Shown: positions 54,390 to 63,554, counted from the stretch's first letter. The stretch is 64,000 bases of DNA from Hyunsoonleella aquatilis (GCF_014270105.1 NZ_JACNMF010000005.1:124001-188000); one strand, 5' to 3'. The notes: a model not told the origin generated them from the letters alone. Program-made: numbers and translations.

Positions 54390-54849
54390 ATGAATGATAA
54401 TTTTGAAAATGAATATTTCGGCATAGGAATTCAAAATGGGAAAACTCCTGAAAACTTAGGAGTGCTTTGGCGTTCTGCCCAAAAATTTAGGTGCCAGTTT
54501 TATTTTCACCATTGGTAATCGTTATGCAAAACAGGCCTGTGATACGCACAATGCCGTAAAGGCGATGCCCTATTTTCATTATGAAACGTTTGAGGAATTT
54601 TATAAAAACCTGCCCAAAGGCGCTAGACTTGTTGGAGTGGAACTCACCGATGAAGCCGAAGATTTAGAAACCTTTCATCACCCAAGACGTTGCGTGTATT
54701 TATTAGGTGCAGAGGATCACGGCCTTTCAAAAAAAGCTATTGAAAAGAGTCATTTTTTAGTGAAGTTTAAATCCCAACTCAGTTTAAATGTTTCAATTGC
54801 GGGGAGTATCGTGATGTACGACAGGGGAATTGAAAAGCCTCGGGCTTAG
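54390..54849 (+). pseudogene. SpoU/TrmH family RNA 2'-O-methyltransferase, frameshifted
   Basis: The ATG at 54390 gives MNDNFENEYFGIGIQNGKTP and NLGVLWRSAQ. Then the run AAAAA at 54481-54485 appears to hold one extra A. The correct continuation NLGASFIFTIGNRYAKQACD lies in the next frame and runs to the stop at 54849. The 3' part has VYLLGAEDHGLSKKAI and LSLNVSIAGSIVMYD, SpoU motifs 2 and 3, which form the knot and SAM site. Total length would be about 152 residues. Confidence 0.72.
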
Positions 54850-54850
54850 T

Positions 54851-56284
54851 CTATTTCAAAGTTTTGGTTAAAGTTTTCTTCTCAAAACTACTTTTCGGGG
54901 CCTCACATAGCGAACATTGGTAATCTTCCGGTAAATCTTCAAAAGCCGTGTTTGGTTCAATATTTTGTGTTATATCACCGTATTTCGGGTTGTAAACCGT
55001 CATGCATTCCGAACATTGATGTACTTCCTCTTCATAAGTTTCCTGAATAATGGTTTTTACCCCCTCCTCTGGGATATTTCCTAATTGCTCAAAGTACAAT
55101 TGGCTTAACTCCATTAACAAACCCGGTAACTCTACTTTATCCACATCCTGTACGTGCATGATATATTCCCGAGTATTAGGATCGAAATTTTTAGCGTACA
55201 ATAAATTGTAAGTATCCCTAATCACAAAGTTTCCTACCGACTCTGGAGTTTTATTCTTTTCAATGACGACTGACGTGAAATTGTAGGTATCACTATCATA
55301 ATTGGTGATACCAAAAGTTAAGCCATAGGTACTAATATCGTTCTGATCAAAATTGGTCACTAAATACTTTTTCAAGCTCAAAGCTTCGGTGTCACTGACA
55401 GGAACATGCCAGTTCATTTCTAACATGGAGTGACGTACATTGATACCGAATTTTCCCAGAAGTTTTTCCCATTGCAATTTGGATTTTTCGGGAATTCCTT
55501 TCACGATAAACGACTTCCAAGGCGTTAAGGATATTTTACCAATCTTGTTTTCCGAGCACAAATCGCACATTGCCTTTAAAAATGGAATGTCATAACGATT
55601 GCTCCTCCAATACAGTCCTAACCAATAGCGATCCGTTCCTACCCTATTCATACCTTCATAGTACGGGAAGGGATAGAAGGGAACTTTTAATGGTTTATCC
55701 ACGGTTCTGTTATTGGTATCGGCCAAATCACTTACCAATTCAAAAACGGTTTCGATGGTTTCGGGCTCCTCAATGAGAATGTCTTCAATGGCCTTTTCAA
55801 TCTTGTCCATATCCCAACTGTAAATCAAAGCCGGGTACATTTGAGTAGTAGCCCAACCCGGAAGTCTTACGTACAAATACCAATAGTCCTCATGCTCTGA
55901 AGCGATAAAATTAATATTTCCTGTAAATAAAGGCACCAAGCGTTGTTTGGGATCGGTAACATTAATACGAAGTTTAGGCCTGTATTTAAACTGTTCCAAA
56001 ACATAAAGGTATCTATCACTGGTAAGCCATGGCGTACTAGGGAAAATCTCTGCGGAAACATAGGATGAAGCGATGTTTTCGACACTATCCCGTTTTGGTT
56101 TTACAAACTTTATTTTTGGGAACTGATCGAATTTTTCTTCATTGATAGCTTCAGGAAAAATGATGTCCTGCCTCGAACCAAAAGAAATAGCATCAAGCCC
56201 CAAGCCTTCCGCAGCCTCGCAAATATATTTTAATTCTCCTGGCGATACGACACCACCGCTTATCATCAATCTGTATGGTTCCAT
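54851..56284 (-). CDS. Rubredoxin fused to a siroheme-reductase-like protein without siroheme cysteines
   Basis: A protein of 477 residues. The N-terminus, RLMISGGVVSPGELKYICEAAEGLGL, is the nitrite/sulphite reductase ferredoxin-like half domain, and a second such half seems present in the middle (VRHSMLEMNWHVPVSDTEAL). The C-terminus has HQCSECMTVYNPKYG and DYQCSLCEAPKSSFE, a rubredoxin with its four Cys Fe site. No C-x5-C ... C-x3-C cluster motif of siroheme enzymes is present. It overlaps the Nas fusion gene by one base, so it is its cotranscribed partner and is probably an electron-transfer protein. Confidence 0.8.
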   Translation of the reverse strand: MEPYRLMISGGVVSPGELKYICEAAEGLGLDAISFGSRQDIIFPEAINEEKFDQFPKIKFVKPKRDSVENIASSYVSAEIFPSTPWLTSDRYLYVLEQFKYRPKLRINVTDPKQRLVPLFTGNINFIASEHEDYWYLYVRLPGWATTQMYPALIYSWDMDKIEKAIEDILIEEPETIETVFELVSDLADTNNRTVDKPLKVPFYPFPYYEGMNRVGTDRYWLGLYWRSNRYDIPFLKAMCDLCSENKIGKISLTPWKSFIVKGIPEKSKLQWEKLLGKFGINVRHSMLEMNWHVPVSDTEALSLKKYLVTNFDQNDISTYGLTFGITNYDSDTYNFTSVVIEKNKTPESVGNFVIRDTYNLLYAKNFDPNTREYIMHVQDVDKVELPGLLMELSQLYFEQLGNIPEEGVKTIIQETYEEEVHQCSECMTVYNPKYGDITQNIEPNTAFEDLPEDYQCSLCEAPKSSFEKKTLTKTLK

Positions 56285-59200
56285 TATGCTAATACTTTTG
56301 AATTTTGAAGTATCTCGCGAACTTCTGTTTTACAACTGCCACATCCCAAGCCTGCCCCGGTAGTATTGCAAAGCTTGGTAAAATCGGTACAGCCACCTGC
56401 GATGGCCTCTTCAATATTTCCTGCACCTACCTGACTGCAGGAACAGACGAGTTTGCCTAATACAGGGACATCATTGGAAGAGCCTCTGAGCAATTTATCC
56501 CGCTTGTCAGCCATTTCGATCTTACTTTCAATCATACCCTTGAATTCGGCAAATTCATTTTTATCGCCCATTAAAACTGCACCCAAAAGCAAATCATCCT
56601 TGACGATACACTTCTTATAGTATCGCTTTTTGATATCTGTGAATATAATTTCTTCATAACTATTATCATTCTCCGGTACGTTGATATCTCCGATACTGCA
56701 CAGACTCAAATCGTTAAATTTCAATATATTCATTAATACAGAACCATTATATGAGCTACTAATATCACCAGCCATAAAATTCGCCAAAATGTTGGCCTGC
56801 TCCTCGGCTGCCGAAGTAATACCAAATAATTGGTTATTGAATTCAGCTATTTCACCTATGGCAAAAATGTCCGGATGGGAGGACTGCAAATGCTGATTCA
56901 CTTTTACACCTCGGCTACATGCAATACCGTTGGATCTGGCAATCTCTACATTAGGAATCGTACCAATTGCATAAACGATGGCATTGGCCGTAATGGATTT
57001 TCCACTTTTTAAATTGATATTCAATTCTCCCGTATCCTCATCATCAAAAACGGTACTTACCTCATTATCGAAATAAATCTGTATACCACGCTCCTGCACG
57101 TCCAAAGCCAGCAATTTACTGGACACCTTATCCAATTGACGCTCCATCAAACGAGACGCGCGTTGTACAATCGTAATTCTCGCATTTTTATGTTTCATAG
57201 CGGCAGCCAGCTCCAAACCGAGCAAACCACCACCAACAATCACCACATGCTGTTCTTCGGGTGGCAACCCAGTGGCATCTAAATAAGCTTTGAATTTATC
57301 GGCGTCGGATTTATTACGCATGGTGAAACGACCTGGTAAATCAATTTGTACATCTCTCGGAATAAAGGCACGGCTCCCCGTAGCCAGAATTAATTTATCA
57401 AAATTATGGGTAGCCCCCTTACTATCGGTAACGGTTTTATTTTCTCTATCGATTTTGACAATGTAGGTTTCTGGATATAAGTTGACATCAAGCTTATTGA
57501 GTTCTTTCTCCTTGATTTTCAGCAGTTGTTCCCAGGTCAATTCCTCCGTTACATATTCAGGCAACAACACTCTGTTATAAAATAAATGCGATTCTTTAGA
57601 AAATACATGCATCTCGTCCAACTCATTCTGTTCTCGATAATTTTGAACAAATCTAAAGGCCGCCGCTCCTGCTCCGGCAATAATGATTTTCTCTTTAGGT
57701 TTAGAGTATTTTGACACCGAAACTCGAGTAAACTTAAAGTCCGGTTCCTTGGAGGTTGGATCCACATGGGTATTGGTCAGGTTATTAGCCCTGTTCAGAT
57801 TACTTTGTAATTGTTTGCCCCAATGCATTGGTAAAAACACCACGCCTTTTTTTATACTTTCAGTAACGCTAGCGCGTACTCTAACAGTACCATTTTCACC
57901 TTTAATTTCAGTAATGTCCCTATCCTTAATCTTGTATAGGAAAGCATCAACGGGGTTGATTTCCAAAACAGGCTTTGGATAATGCGTTTTTAGTCGCGAT
58001 ACTTTACCCGTTTTGGTCATGGTATGCCATTGGTCCCGAACCCGACCCGTAGTTAAAATAAGTGGGTAATCCGGATTGGGTTGAACTGAGGTATTTTCAA
58101 TGGTACTTGGTAGATTAAACTGAGCCTTCCGAGAAGGCGTGTAAAACTTTTTATCCTGAAACAGCCTAGGAGTGCCTTGGTGCCTATTTTCTGGCACAGG
58201 CCATTGAAAGGTGCCTTCAGCCTTCAATCTATCATAATTTAGGAAAGACACATCAATATTGGTGCCTTTGGTCATGGAAGCGTACTCGTCATAAACCTCA
58301 CTCGAGCTATTAAAATTAAAGCCTCTAAAACCCATACGACGTGCAAAATCACAAAAGATTTCAACATCGGAACGTGCTTCCCCTGGCGGATCTATTTCTT
58401 TAGGCAAATAGGAAATGCGCCTTTCAGAATTAGTCATTGTGCCTTCTTTCTCAAGCCAAGCTGCAGCCGGCAGTACTAAATCCGCATGGGCAACGGTGTC
58501 CGATTTATGTGAAATATCCTGAACCACCACAAACTTGGCATTTTTCATGGCTTTTTCAACACGATTCAAATTGGGAAGACTGACCAAAGGATTGGTGCAG
58601 GCTATCCAAACAGCTTTTAATTTTCCGCTTTCAAGTGCATCAAACATTTCAGTGGCAGTCAATCCTGGTTTGGGATTGATTTTATCCACACCCCAAAACT
58701 GGGCCACCTCACGACGATGCTCTTCGTTCATTAAATCCTTGTGAACGGCCAACAAGTTTGCCATGCCTCCCACCTCACGACCTCCCATCGCATTAGGCTG
58801 ACCTGTTAATGAAAAAGGACCAGCCCCCGGTTTACCAACTTGCCCGGTAATTAGAGACAAATTTAGAAGCGACACATTCTTATCAGTACCAACCACACTT
58901 TGGTTAAGACCCATGGCCCACATGCTTATAAATCCTTTTGAAAGGCCAATCATATCGGCCGCCTTTTGAATGTCCTTTTCTGGAATGCCACAAATTTTGG
59001 AGGCCTGTTTTAGAGACGTCTTAAAGATTAAATTCTTATAATCCTGGAAACCTTCGGTATAATTATTAATGAACTTCTCATCTATTAGCCCACGCTTGTA
59101 CAAACAACGGCCAATGGCATTGTACAGCACCACATCCGTTCCTGGAAGTAACTGCAAGTGTAAATCTGCAAAGTTGGCAGTATCCGTTTTTCTCGGGTCC

Positions 59201-59805
59201 ACCACGATTATTTTTACATCCGGGTTTTCTTCTTTATGTTTTTCAAGTCGTCTGAACAAAATAGGGTGACACCATGCAGGATTAGCTCCTGTAATCAGAA
59301 AGGTATCGGCCAATTCAATATCTTCATAGGAAACGGGTACGCTGTCCTCCCCAAATGTTTTTTTATAACCGACCACGGCTGAACTCATGCACAGACGTGA
59401 GTTAGTGTCAATATTGTTGGTACCAATAAAACCTTTGGTCAATTTATTGGCGATATAGTATTCCTCTGTTAAACTCTGGCCAGACACATAAAAACCAACA
59501 CTATCCGGACCGTGTTTTTTGATAATAGATTTAAAAACGCTGGCGGCTCGGTCTAGAGCATCATCCCAACTCACACGTTCACGGGGATGGGATCGGCTCC
59601 ATCGCATTTCGGGATACAAAATCCTATCGGAAGTATCGTTGGCCACATAATGCAAATTCATGCCCTTAGAACACAGCATGCCCTTGTTTACAGGGTGATC
59701 TTTATCGCCTTCAACAAAAACCTTATCATTGCTGTCCTTTTTAACAATAATGCCACAGCCAACACCGCAGTAGGAACAGGTTGTTTTCACTTCACTTTTT
59801 ATCAT
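56284..59805 (-). CDS. nasA: Assimilatory nitrate reductase, NasA-NasB type fusion (Mo-bisMGD, FAD, BFD 2Fe-2S)
   Basis: A protein of 1173 residues, without Tat signal, hence cytoplasmic. The N-terminal ~690 residues are NasA: [4Fe-4S] Cys10, 13, 17 and 45, the Mo-ligand Cys139 in SRLCMSSAV, and TGRVRDQWHTMTKTGKV. Then comes an FAD/NAD-dependent reductase as in NasB/NirB (IIIAGAGAAAFRFVQN near 697; VVIVGGGLLGLELAAA). The end is a BFD-like 2Fe-2S domain (KLVCSCSQVG, GLGCGSCKTEV). One polypeptide can thus take electrons from NAD(P)H to nitrate. Confidence 0.92.
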   Translation of the reverse strand: MIKSEVKTTCSYCGVGCGIIVKKDSNDKVFVEGDKDHPVNKGMLCSKGMNLHYVANDTSDRILYPEMRWSRSHPRERVSWDDALDRAASVFKSIIKKHGPDSVGFYVSGQSLTEEYYIANKLTKGFIGTNNIDTNSRLCMSSAVVGYKKTFGEDSVPVSYEDIELADTFLITGANPAWCHPILFRRLEKHKEENPDVKIIVVDPRKTDTANFADLHLQLLPGTDVVLYNAIGRCLYKRGLIDEKFINNYTEGFQDYKNLIFKTSLKQASKICGIPEKDIQKAADMIGLSKGFISMWAMGLNQSVVGTDKNVSLLNLSLITGQVGKPGAGPFSLTGQPNAMGGREVGGMANLLAVHKDLMNEEHRREVAQFWGVDKINPKPGLTATEMFDALESGKLKAVWIACTNPLVSLPNLNRVEKAMKNAKFVVVQDISHKSDTVAHADLVLPAAAWLEKEGTMTNSERRISYLPKEIDPPGEARSDVEIFCDFARRMGFRGFNFNSSSEVYDEYASMTKGTNIDVSFLNYDRLKAEGTFQWPVPENRHQGTPRLFQDKKFYTPSRKAQFNLPSTIENTSVQPNPDYPLILTTGRVRDQWHTMTKTGKVSRLKTHYPKPVLEINPVDAFLYKIKDRDITEIKGENGTVRVRASVTESIKKGVVFLPMHWGKQLQSNLNRANNLTNTHVDPTSKEPDFKFTRVSVSKYSKPKEKIIIAGAGAAAFRFVQNYREQNELDEMHVFSKESHLFYNRVLLPEYVTEELTWEQLLKIKEKELNKLDVNLYPETYIVKIDRENKTVTDSKGATHNFDKLILATGSRAFIPRDVQIDLPGRFTMRNKSDADKFKAYLDATGLPPEEQHVVIVGGGLLGLELAAAMKHKNARITIVQRASRLMERQLDKVSSKLLALDVQERGIQIYFDNEVSTVFDDEDTGELNINLKSGKSITANAIVYAIGTIPNVEIARSNGIACSRGVKVNQHLQSSHPDIFAIGEIAEFNNQLFGITSAAEEQANILANFMAGDISSSYNGSVLMNILKFNDLSLCSIGDINVPENDNSYEEIIFTDIKKRYYKKCIVKDDLLLGAVLMGDKNEFAEFKGMIESKIEMADKRDKLLRGSSNDVPVLGKLVCSCSQVGAGNIEEAIAGGCTDFTKLCNTTGAGLGCGSCKTEVREILQNSKVLA

Positions 59806-59837
59806 TTCAGCTTAACATTTAATACTAAATAATACAA

Positions 59838-59849
59838 TATGATGTCATA
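59838..59849. promoter_or_regulatory. Short dyad upstream of the Nas fusion
   Basis: TATGATGTCATA (5-2-5) lies 33 bases before the ATG at 59805. The TATGA/TCATA arms recur with wider spacing in the napD-moeA dyad at 45244. Confidence 0.35.
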
Positions 59850-59997
59850 AAACAAATGCCACATTAATTATTCTGAATACCTTAAAAAAGGGCTTTCATA
59901 TTTAATATTTCATAAAAATCAATGTCACAAATAGTCAATTTTATTAAACACTTTTATTCGATCTTTATATCCACTCCTTTGTTAAGCTTTATAAATA

Positions 59998-61413
59998 TTA
60001 ACTTTCTACCTTAACAGGAATTAGGTTTTCGGTATCTAAATTAGCCACTTCCTCATCTTCAGTTGAAAAACGGATAGCCAAGGACACTATCGCAGTCATC
60101 ACCACTATTGCTCCAATTATAAAATATCCTGATGAAACAGCTCCGGATGACGCTACAGATTGGGCCGTCTTTATGGCCTCCTCTCCTAAACCTTGATTGG
60201 CCGCAATGGCTGCCTTTTCTGCAACGGCGGATTGTGACTTTAACAACATTGCCGCTAAAAAAGCACCTACATTACCCCCAGCACCCACGATTCCGGAAAC
60301 AGAACCTATGGCCTTTTTGTTAATGAAAGGCACTACCGAAAATGTTGCACCTTCTGCCATTTGGACAGATAAACTGAATAGGATTAAAAACAAAATCCCA
60401 ACAACAATACTTGTGGCACTTGAAAAAGTCATCAACATTGCTCCCTGAACCGCCAAAATCCCAGATAGAAATAAAACTCGGCCTCTTAAACCTTTCAGCT
60501 TTCCAAACTTATCTCCGAAGAAACCGCCAAGTGTTCGAGCAAAAATATTCATCAATGCAAAGGACAATACGATATTTCCAGCAGTTACCCTTTCCAATTG
60601 AAAGGTGTTTTGAAGGTAATCATCCATGGTGCCGTACACCGTCAATTCTATACCGAAACAAGAAGCGTATACTAAAAACAGAATCCAAGTTCTGTAATCT
60701 TTAATCACTGTAAGGAATCCAACTTTGTCCTTTTTAGTAGTTATCGTTTCGCCCGAAGCCTTTAAATCCTTAAAGTTTCCTTGAGGTGTATCTTGAGTAA
60801 AGAAATAATAAACAAGCCCCATGATAAAACAAACCGTACCGGCAATAACCATAGAATATCTCCAAGCTTCCGCCTCAGCAACGCCAAAACCTACTACGGC
60901 GGCCGCTATTAACGGCATACCTAAGCGGTTAGCGCCTCCACCTAGATTTCCCCATCCTGCTGATGTAGCATTTGCTGTTCCTACAATATTCGGAGCAAAC
61001 ATCAATGAGGTGTGCACCTGCGTAATCACAAACGAGGCTCCGATAAAACCAATAAACAATCTACAGGTTAGAAACTGTAATGGGGTTTGCACCAAACCGC
61101 AAAGAATAACGGGAATGGCTCCTAAAATCAATAGCCAAGTATAACAAAGTCTTGGACCATATTTATCACATAATTTACCAATCAATAAACGAGCGAAAAC
61201 GGTGCCCGAAACCGCTAAAATGATAGAGTTCCACTTTTGATCAGGTGTTAAACCTAAATCCTTAACCACGTCCGGCATAAACGGAACAATACCAAACCAT
61301 GCGAAGAAACACATGAAAAATGATATTGCCGTTATCCAAAAGGTGCGTATAGGCAGGCTTTTTAGGTTGTACAATTTTAATGTCGTTGATTTAGTGTGTG
61401 TTGTGGCATTCAT
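59998..61413 (-). CDS. narK: NarK/NasA-type nitrate/nitrite MFS transporter
   Basis: A protein of 471 residues with about twelve membrane helices. The nitrate signature appears twice, as GTANATSAGWGNLGGGANRLG near residue 145 and GSVSGIVGAGGNVGAFLAAML near 370, each with the conserved Gly-rich stretch. An Arg for anion binding is in LTCRLFIGFIGASFV. It is encoded upstream of the Nas fusion in the same direction, but 190 bases apart. Its promoter has the densest set of TACGTA/TAAGTA sites in the window. Confidence 0.93.
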   Translation of the reverse strand: MNATTHTKSTTLKLYNLKSLPIRTFWITAISFFMCFFAWFGIVPFMPDVVKDLGLTPDQKWNSIILAVSGTVFARLLIGKLCDKYGPRLCYTWLLILGAIPVILCGLVQTPLQFLTCRLFIGFIGASFVITQVHTSLMFAPNIVGTANATSAGWGNLGGGANRLGMPLIAAAVVGFGVAEAEAWRYSMVIAGTVCFIMGLVYYFFTQDTPQGNFKDLKASGETITTKKDKVGFLTVIKDYRTWILFLVYASCFGIELTVYGTMDDYLQNTFQLERVTAGNIVLSFALMNIFARTLGGFFGDKFGKLKGLRGRVLFLSGILAVQGAMLMTFSSATSIVVGILFLILFSLSVQMAEGATFSVVPFINKKAIGSVSGIVGAGGNVGAFLAAMLLKSQSAVAEKAAIAANQGLGEEAIKTAQSVASSGAVSSGYFIIGAIVVMTAIVSLAIRFSTEDEEVANLDTENLIPVKVES

Positions 61414-61416
61414 AAT

Positions 61417-61456
61417 TAAGTACTTTTATACGTACAAATCTACGTATTAATACTTA
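61417..61456. promoter_or_regulatory. narK promoter with two boxes around a -7 element
   Basis: TACGTATTAATACTTA (61441-61456) is the box. On the minus strand its final TA begins TAGATTTG (61435-61442), a match to TAnnTTTG, 21 bases before the ATG. A second, wider-spaced pair, TAAGTA-N6-TACGTA, covers 61417-61434 downstream of the -7. Confidence 0.65.
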
Positions 61457-61735
61457 ATTTGTGTGCTAAAAACTTACGTATTACTTGATTTATGCGAAGT
61501 TGACAATTTGGGGGTGCGGATTTTATGGATTTGGTAAATAGGATAGCATTTTATGACCATTTTTTGGAATTAATGAATGCGTTGTTATGTCACTTTACAC
61601 AGTCATATAACCTATAAAATTCATGAGTTTTTTATTATCTTAGATGATAAATATAATCGATATAACAGCAATTTTATGGTTTAGAGTTGCTGTTATACAT
61701 ATGTTGTGTGTAATTTGAGTAAACCCCAAAGAAAT

Positions 61736-62161
61736 ATGAAAAAACATTTAGAAGCAAGCCCTGAATCTGGAAAGAAATTTTATATAGATTACGTTAATAA
61801 AGGAAAAATTGTAATGCTAAACCTATTAAAATTTCGCTTAGAAGCTGATTATACAAATACGGAAGAATTAAAACCTAAATCGGAGATTTCTGGCGAAGAA
61901 GCCTATAATCTATATATGGAAAACACATTACCCGAATTAAAAAATATTGGGAGTGAAATAATCTATTATGGTAAAAGCACAAACTTTTTAATCGGACCAG
62001 ATTCCGAAAACTGGGATGCTGTTTTATTAATGGAACACGAGTCAGTTGAAAAATTTATGGCTTTTTCACAGAGTAAAGTTTATTTGAATAATGTAGGTCA
62101 TAGAATGGCTGGATTGGCAGATTCGAGACTTTTACCTACAACAGAAATACAAAACAATTGA
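61736..62161 (+). CDS. DUF1330 family protein
   Basis: A protein of 141 residues starting MKKHLEASPESGKKFYIDY. The conserved blocks are GKIVMLNLLKFRLEADY, EEAYNLYMENTLPELKNIG and WDAVLLMEHESVEKFMAF, typical of the dimeric ferredoxin-like-fold DUF1330 proteins. The function is unknown. An upstream in-frame start at 61706 lies in flanking repeat-like sequence and is rejected. Confidence 0.78.
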   Translation: MKKHLEASPESGKKFYIDYVNKGKIVMLNLLKFRLEADYTNTEELKPKSEISGEEAYNLYMENTLPELKNIGSEIIYYGKSTNFLIGPDSENWDAVLLMEHESVEKFMAFSQSKVYLNNVGHRMAGLADSRLLPTTEIQNN

Positions 62162-62168
62162 AATCATT

Positions 62169-62552
62169 ATGAGATTAAATGCTGGAATACTAACTACAAA
62201 ACTATAAGAAAGAAAGTCATTTTATAAGGAGAATCTAGGATTTAAGATCAAAGTTGAAAATGAATTTTACCTTCTTCTTAAAACACCTAATGAAAAAGAT
62301 ACATTGAGCTTTCTTTTACCAAATCATCCAACTCAGCAACCTTTTTTTCATAAACCTTTTCAAGGAGAAGGAATGTACCTAACTATCGAGGTTGACAATG
62401 TCGATAAGTTATATGAAGAAATAAAAAGTAAGGGAGTTGAAATAAAGGTGGATATAAGGGACGAACCTTGGGGAGAAAGACATCTTTCCATTGAAGACCC
62501 AAACGAAATTGGAATTGATATTATAAAATATACACAACTAATTGGAAAATAA
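62169..62552 (+). pseudogene. VOC (glyoxalase-like) family gene with in-frame stop
   Basis: The frame from ATG 62169 reads RLNAGILTTKL, then TAA at 62205-62207, then ERKSFYKENLGFKIKVENEF and on to YLTIEVDNVDKLYEEIKSKG and EDPNEIGIDIIKY. Both sides match a normal VOC domain, so a single stop at codon 13 interrupts it. Translation could restart only at non-ATG codons such as the TTG at 62304. Either a real nonsense mutation or a base error. Confidence 0.7.
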
Positions 62553-62839
62553 AAAACTACACACAACAATGGCTATAAGTAATTGCTTTCTCTCGCCTAC
62601 TTTGGAAATTCCTTCGGAATTTCCAACTTGGTGCGTACTTGCAAAGTTAACTGCTAAACCACGCAACTACTCATAGGTACTGTGTTAAAAACCAAGTTTT
62701 TTAGACAAAAATTTTGGTAAACATACGAGCCGAGACCGATGTGGGATAATTTGACCCGTCCTGAATAAAGGCTACATAATTTTAAACATTAAACACTAAA
62801 ACAGCAAAGTAATTAAATAGCTTTGGGGGCATCGTCTAT
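62553..62839. repeat. Palindrome-rich spacer after the VOC gene
   Basis: A CACACAACAATGGCTATAAG word is followed by a perfect hairpin TTGGAAATTCC-TTC-GGAATTTCCAA (62602-62626) and then AAAGTTAACTGC...CCACGCAAC. The whole looks like a large imperfect cruciform of about 100 bp. The rest of the spacer shows no ORF. Confidence 0.5.
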
Positions 62840-63505
62840 CTAAACCAACCCAAACTCCCTAGCCTTATCCGTCAATTCCTTTAGATTGGACACCTCTAAT
62901 TTTTTCATCAAATTAAAACGGTGTACTTCCGCCGTACGCTTGCTGATTTGCAGTTCATCAGCAATATCTTTGTTATTTTTAAGCTCCAATACCAAGCCTA
63001 AAATTTGCTTTTCGCGTTTGGTAAGGTTAAATGGATCTCCTTTTGGAGCAGTCTTGCGTTCTACGGCAGAACTTGTATTACCATCAACAAAATTGTTCAT
63101 AATTATGGCGGACACATCACCTGTAAAATACTTACCTCCCGAGGCTACTTTATTCAGAGCCTTTAAAAACTCTTCTTTGCTTGCCCCTTTCAATAAATAG
63201 CCGTCCGCACCTGCTTGAATGGCCTGCACGACATATTCCTCAGAATCGTGCATGGATAGCACCAAAGTTTTTACATCAGAACCTGATTTGTTTATTTCAC
63301 CTACCACTTCAATACCGTTCATTTCTGGCATCCGGATATCCACTATCAATATGTGCGGTTTACTTCTTTGGATAACTTCAAGGGCCTCTCTTCCATTCGA
63401 AGCTTCATCAATTACTTCGATACCTGTCTGGTCTTCCAAAAGCGCCCTTATTCCATCCCTTACCAAAACATGGTCATCAGCAAGTACAACTTTAATTTTG
63501 TCCAT
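62840..63505 (-). CDS. NarL/FixJ-type response regulator
   Basis: A protein of 221 residues. The receiver domain has DD at 10-11, phospho-acceptor Asp56 in LIVDIRMPEMNG and Lys in LLKGASKEEF. The LuxR-type helix-turn-helix is FNLTKREKQILGLVLELKNNKDIADELQISKRTAEVHRFNLMKKL. Its sensor kinase is not in the window. The 16 bp box lies 34 bases upstream, tying it to the nitrate/globin genes. TACTTTTG at 63525-63532 is a likely -7 element. Confidence 0.92.
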   Translation of the reverse strand: MDKIKVVLADDHVLVRDGIRALLEDQTGIEVIDEASNGREALEVIQRSKPHILIVDIRMPEMNGIEVVGEINKSGSDVKTLVLSMHDSEEYVVQAIQAGADGYLLKGASKEEFLKALNKVASGGKYFTGDVSAIIMNNFVDGNTSSAVERKTAPKGDPFNLTKREKQILGLVLELKNNKDIADELQISKRTAEVHRFNLMKKLEVSNLKELTDKAREFGLV

Positions 63506-63538
63506 TAACTAGCAATTATAAGTACAAAAGTAAGAAAA

Positions 63539-63554
63539 TAAGTAATACTACGTA
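63539..63554. promoter_or_regulatory. 16 bp palindromic box upstream of the response regulator gene
   Basis: TAAGTAATACTACGTA, with the same 6-4-6 layout as the other boxes, 6 bases upstream of the -7 element TACTTTTG (minus strand). Confidence 0.6.

Noticed and set aside
54851-56284. Assigning this gene as ferredoxin-nitrite or sulphite reductase
   Set aside because: The siroheme/4Fe-4S cysteine motif is absent; only the rubredoxin cysteines and a few unrelated Cys are present.
56284-59805. Formate dehydrogenase
   Set aside because: The Mo-ligand Cys block, the missing Tat signal and the NasB/BFD fusion are characteristic of assimilatory nitrate reductase.
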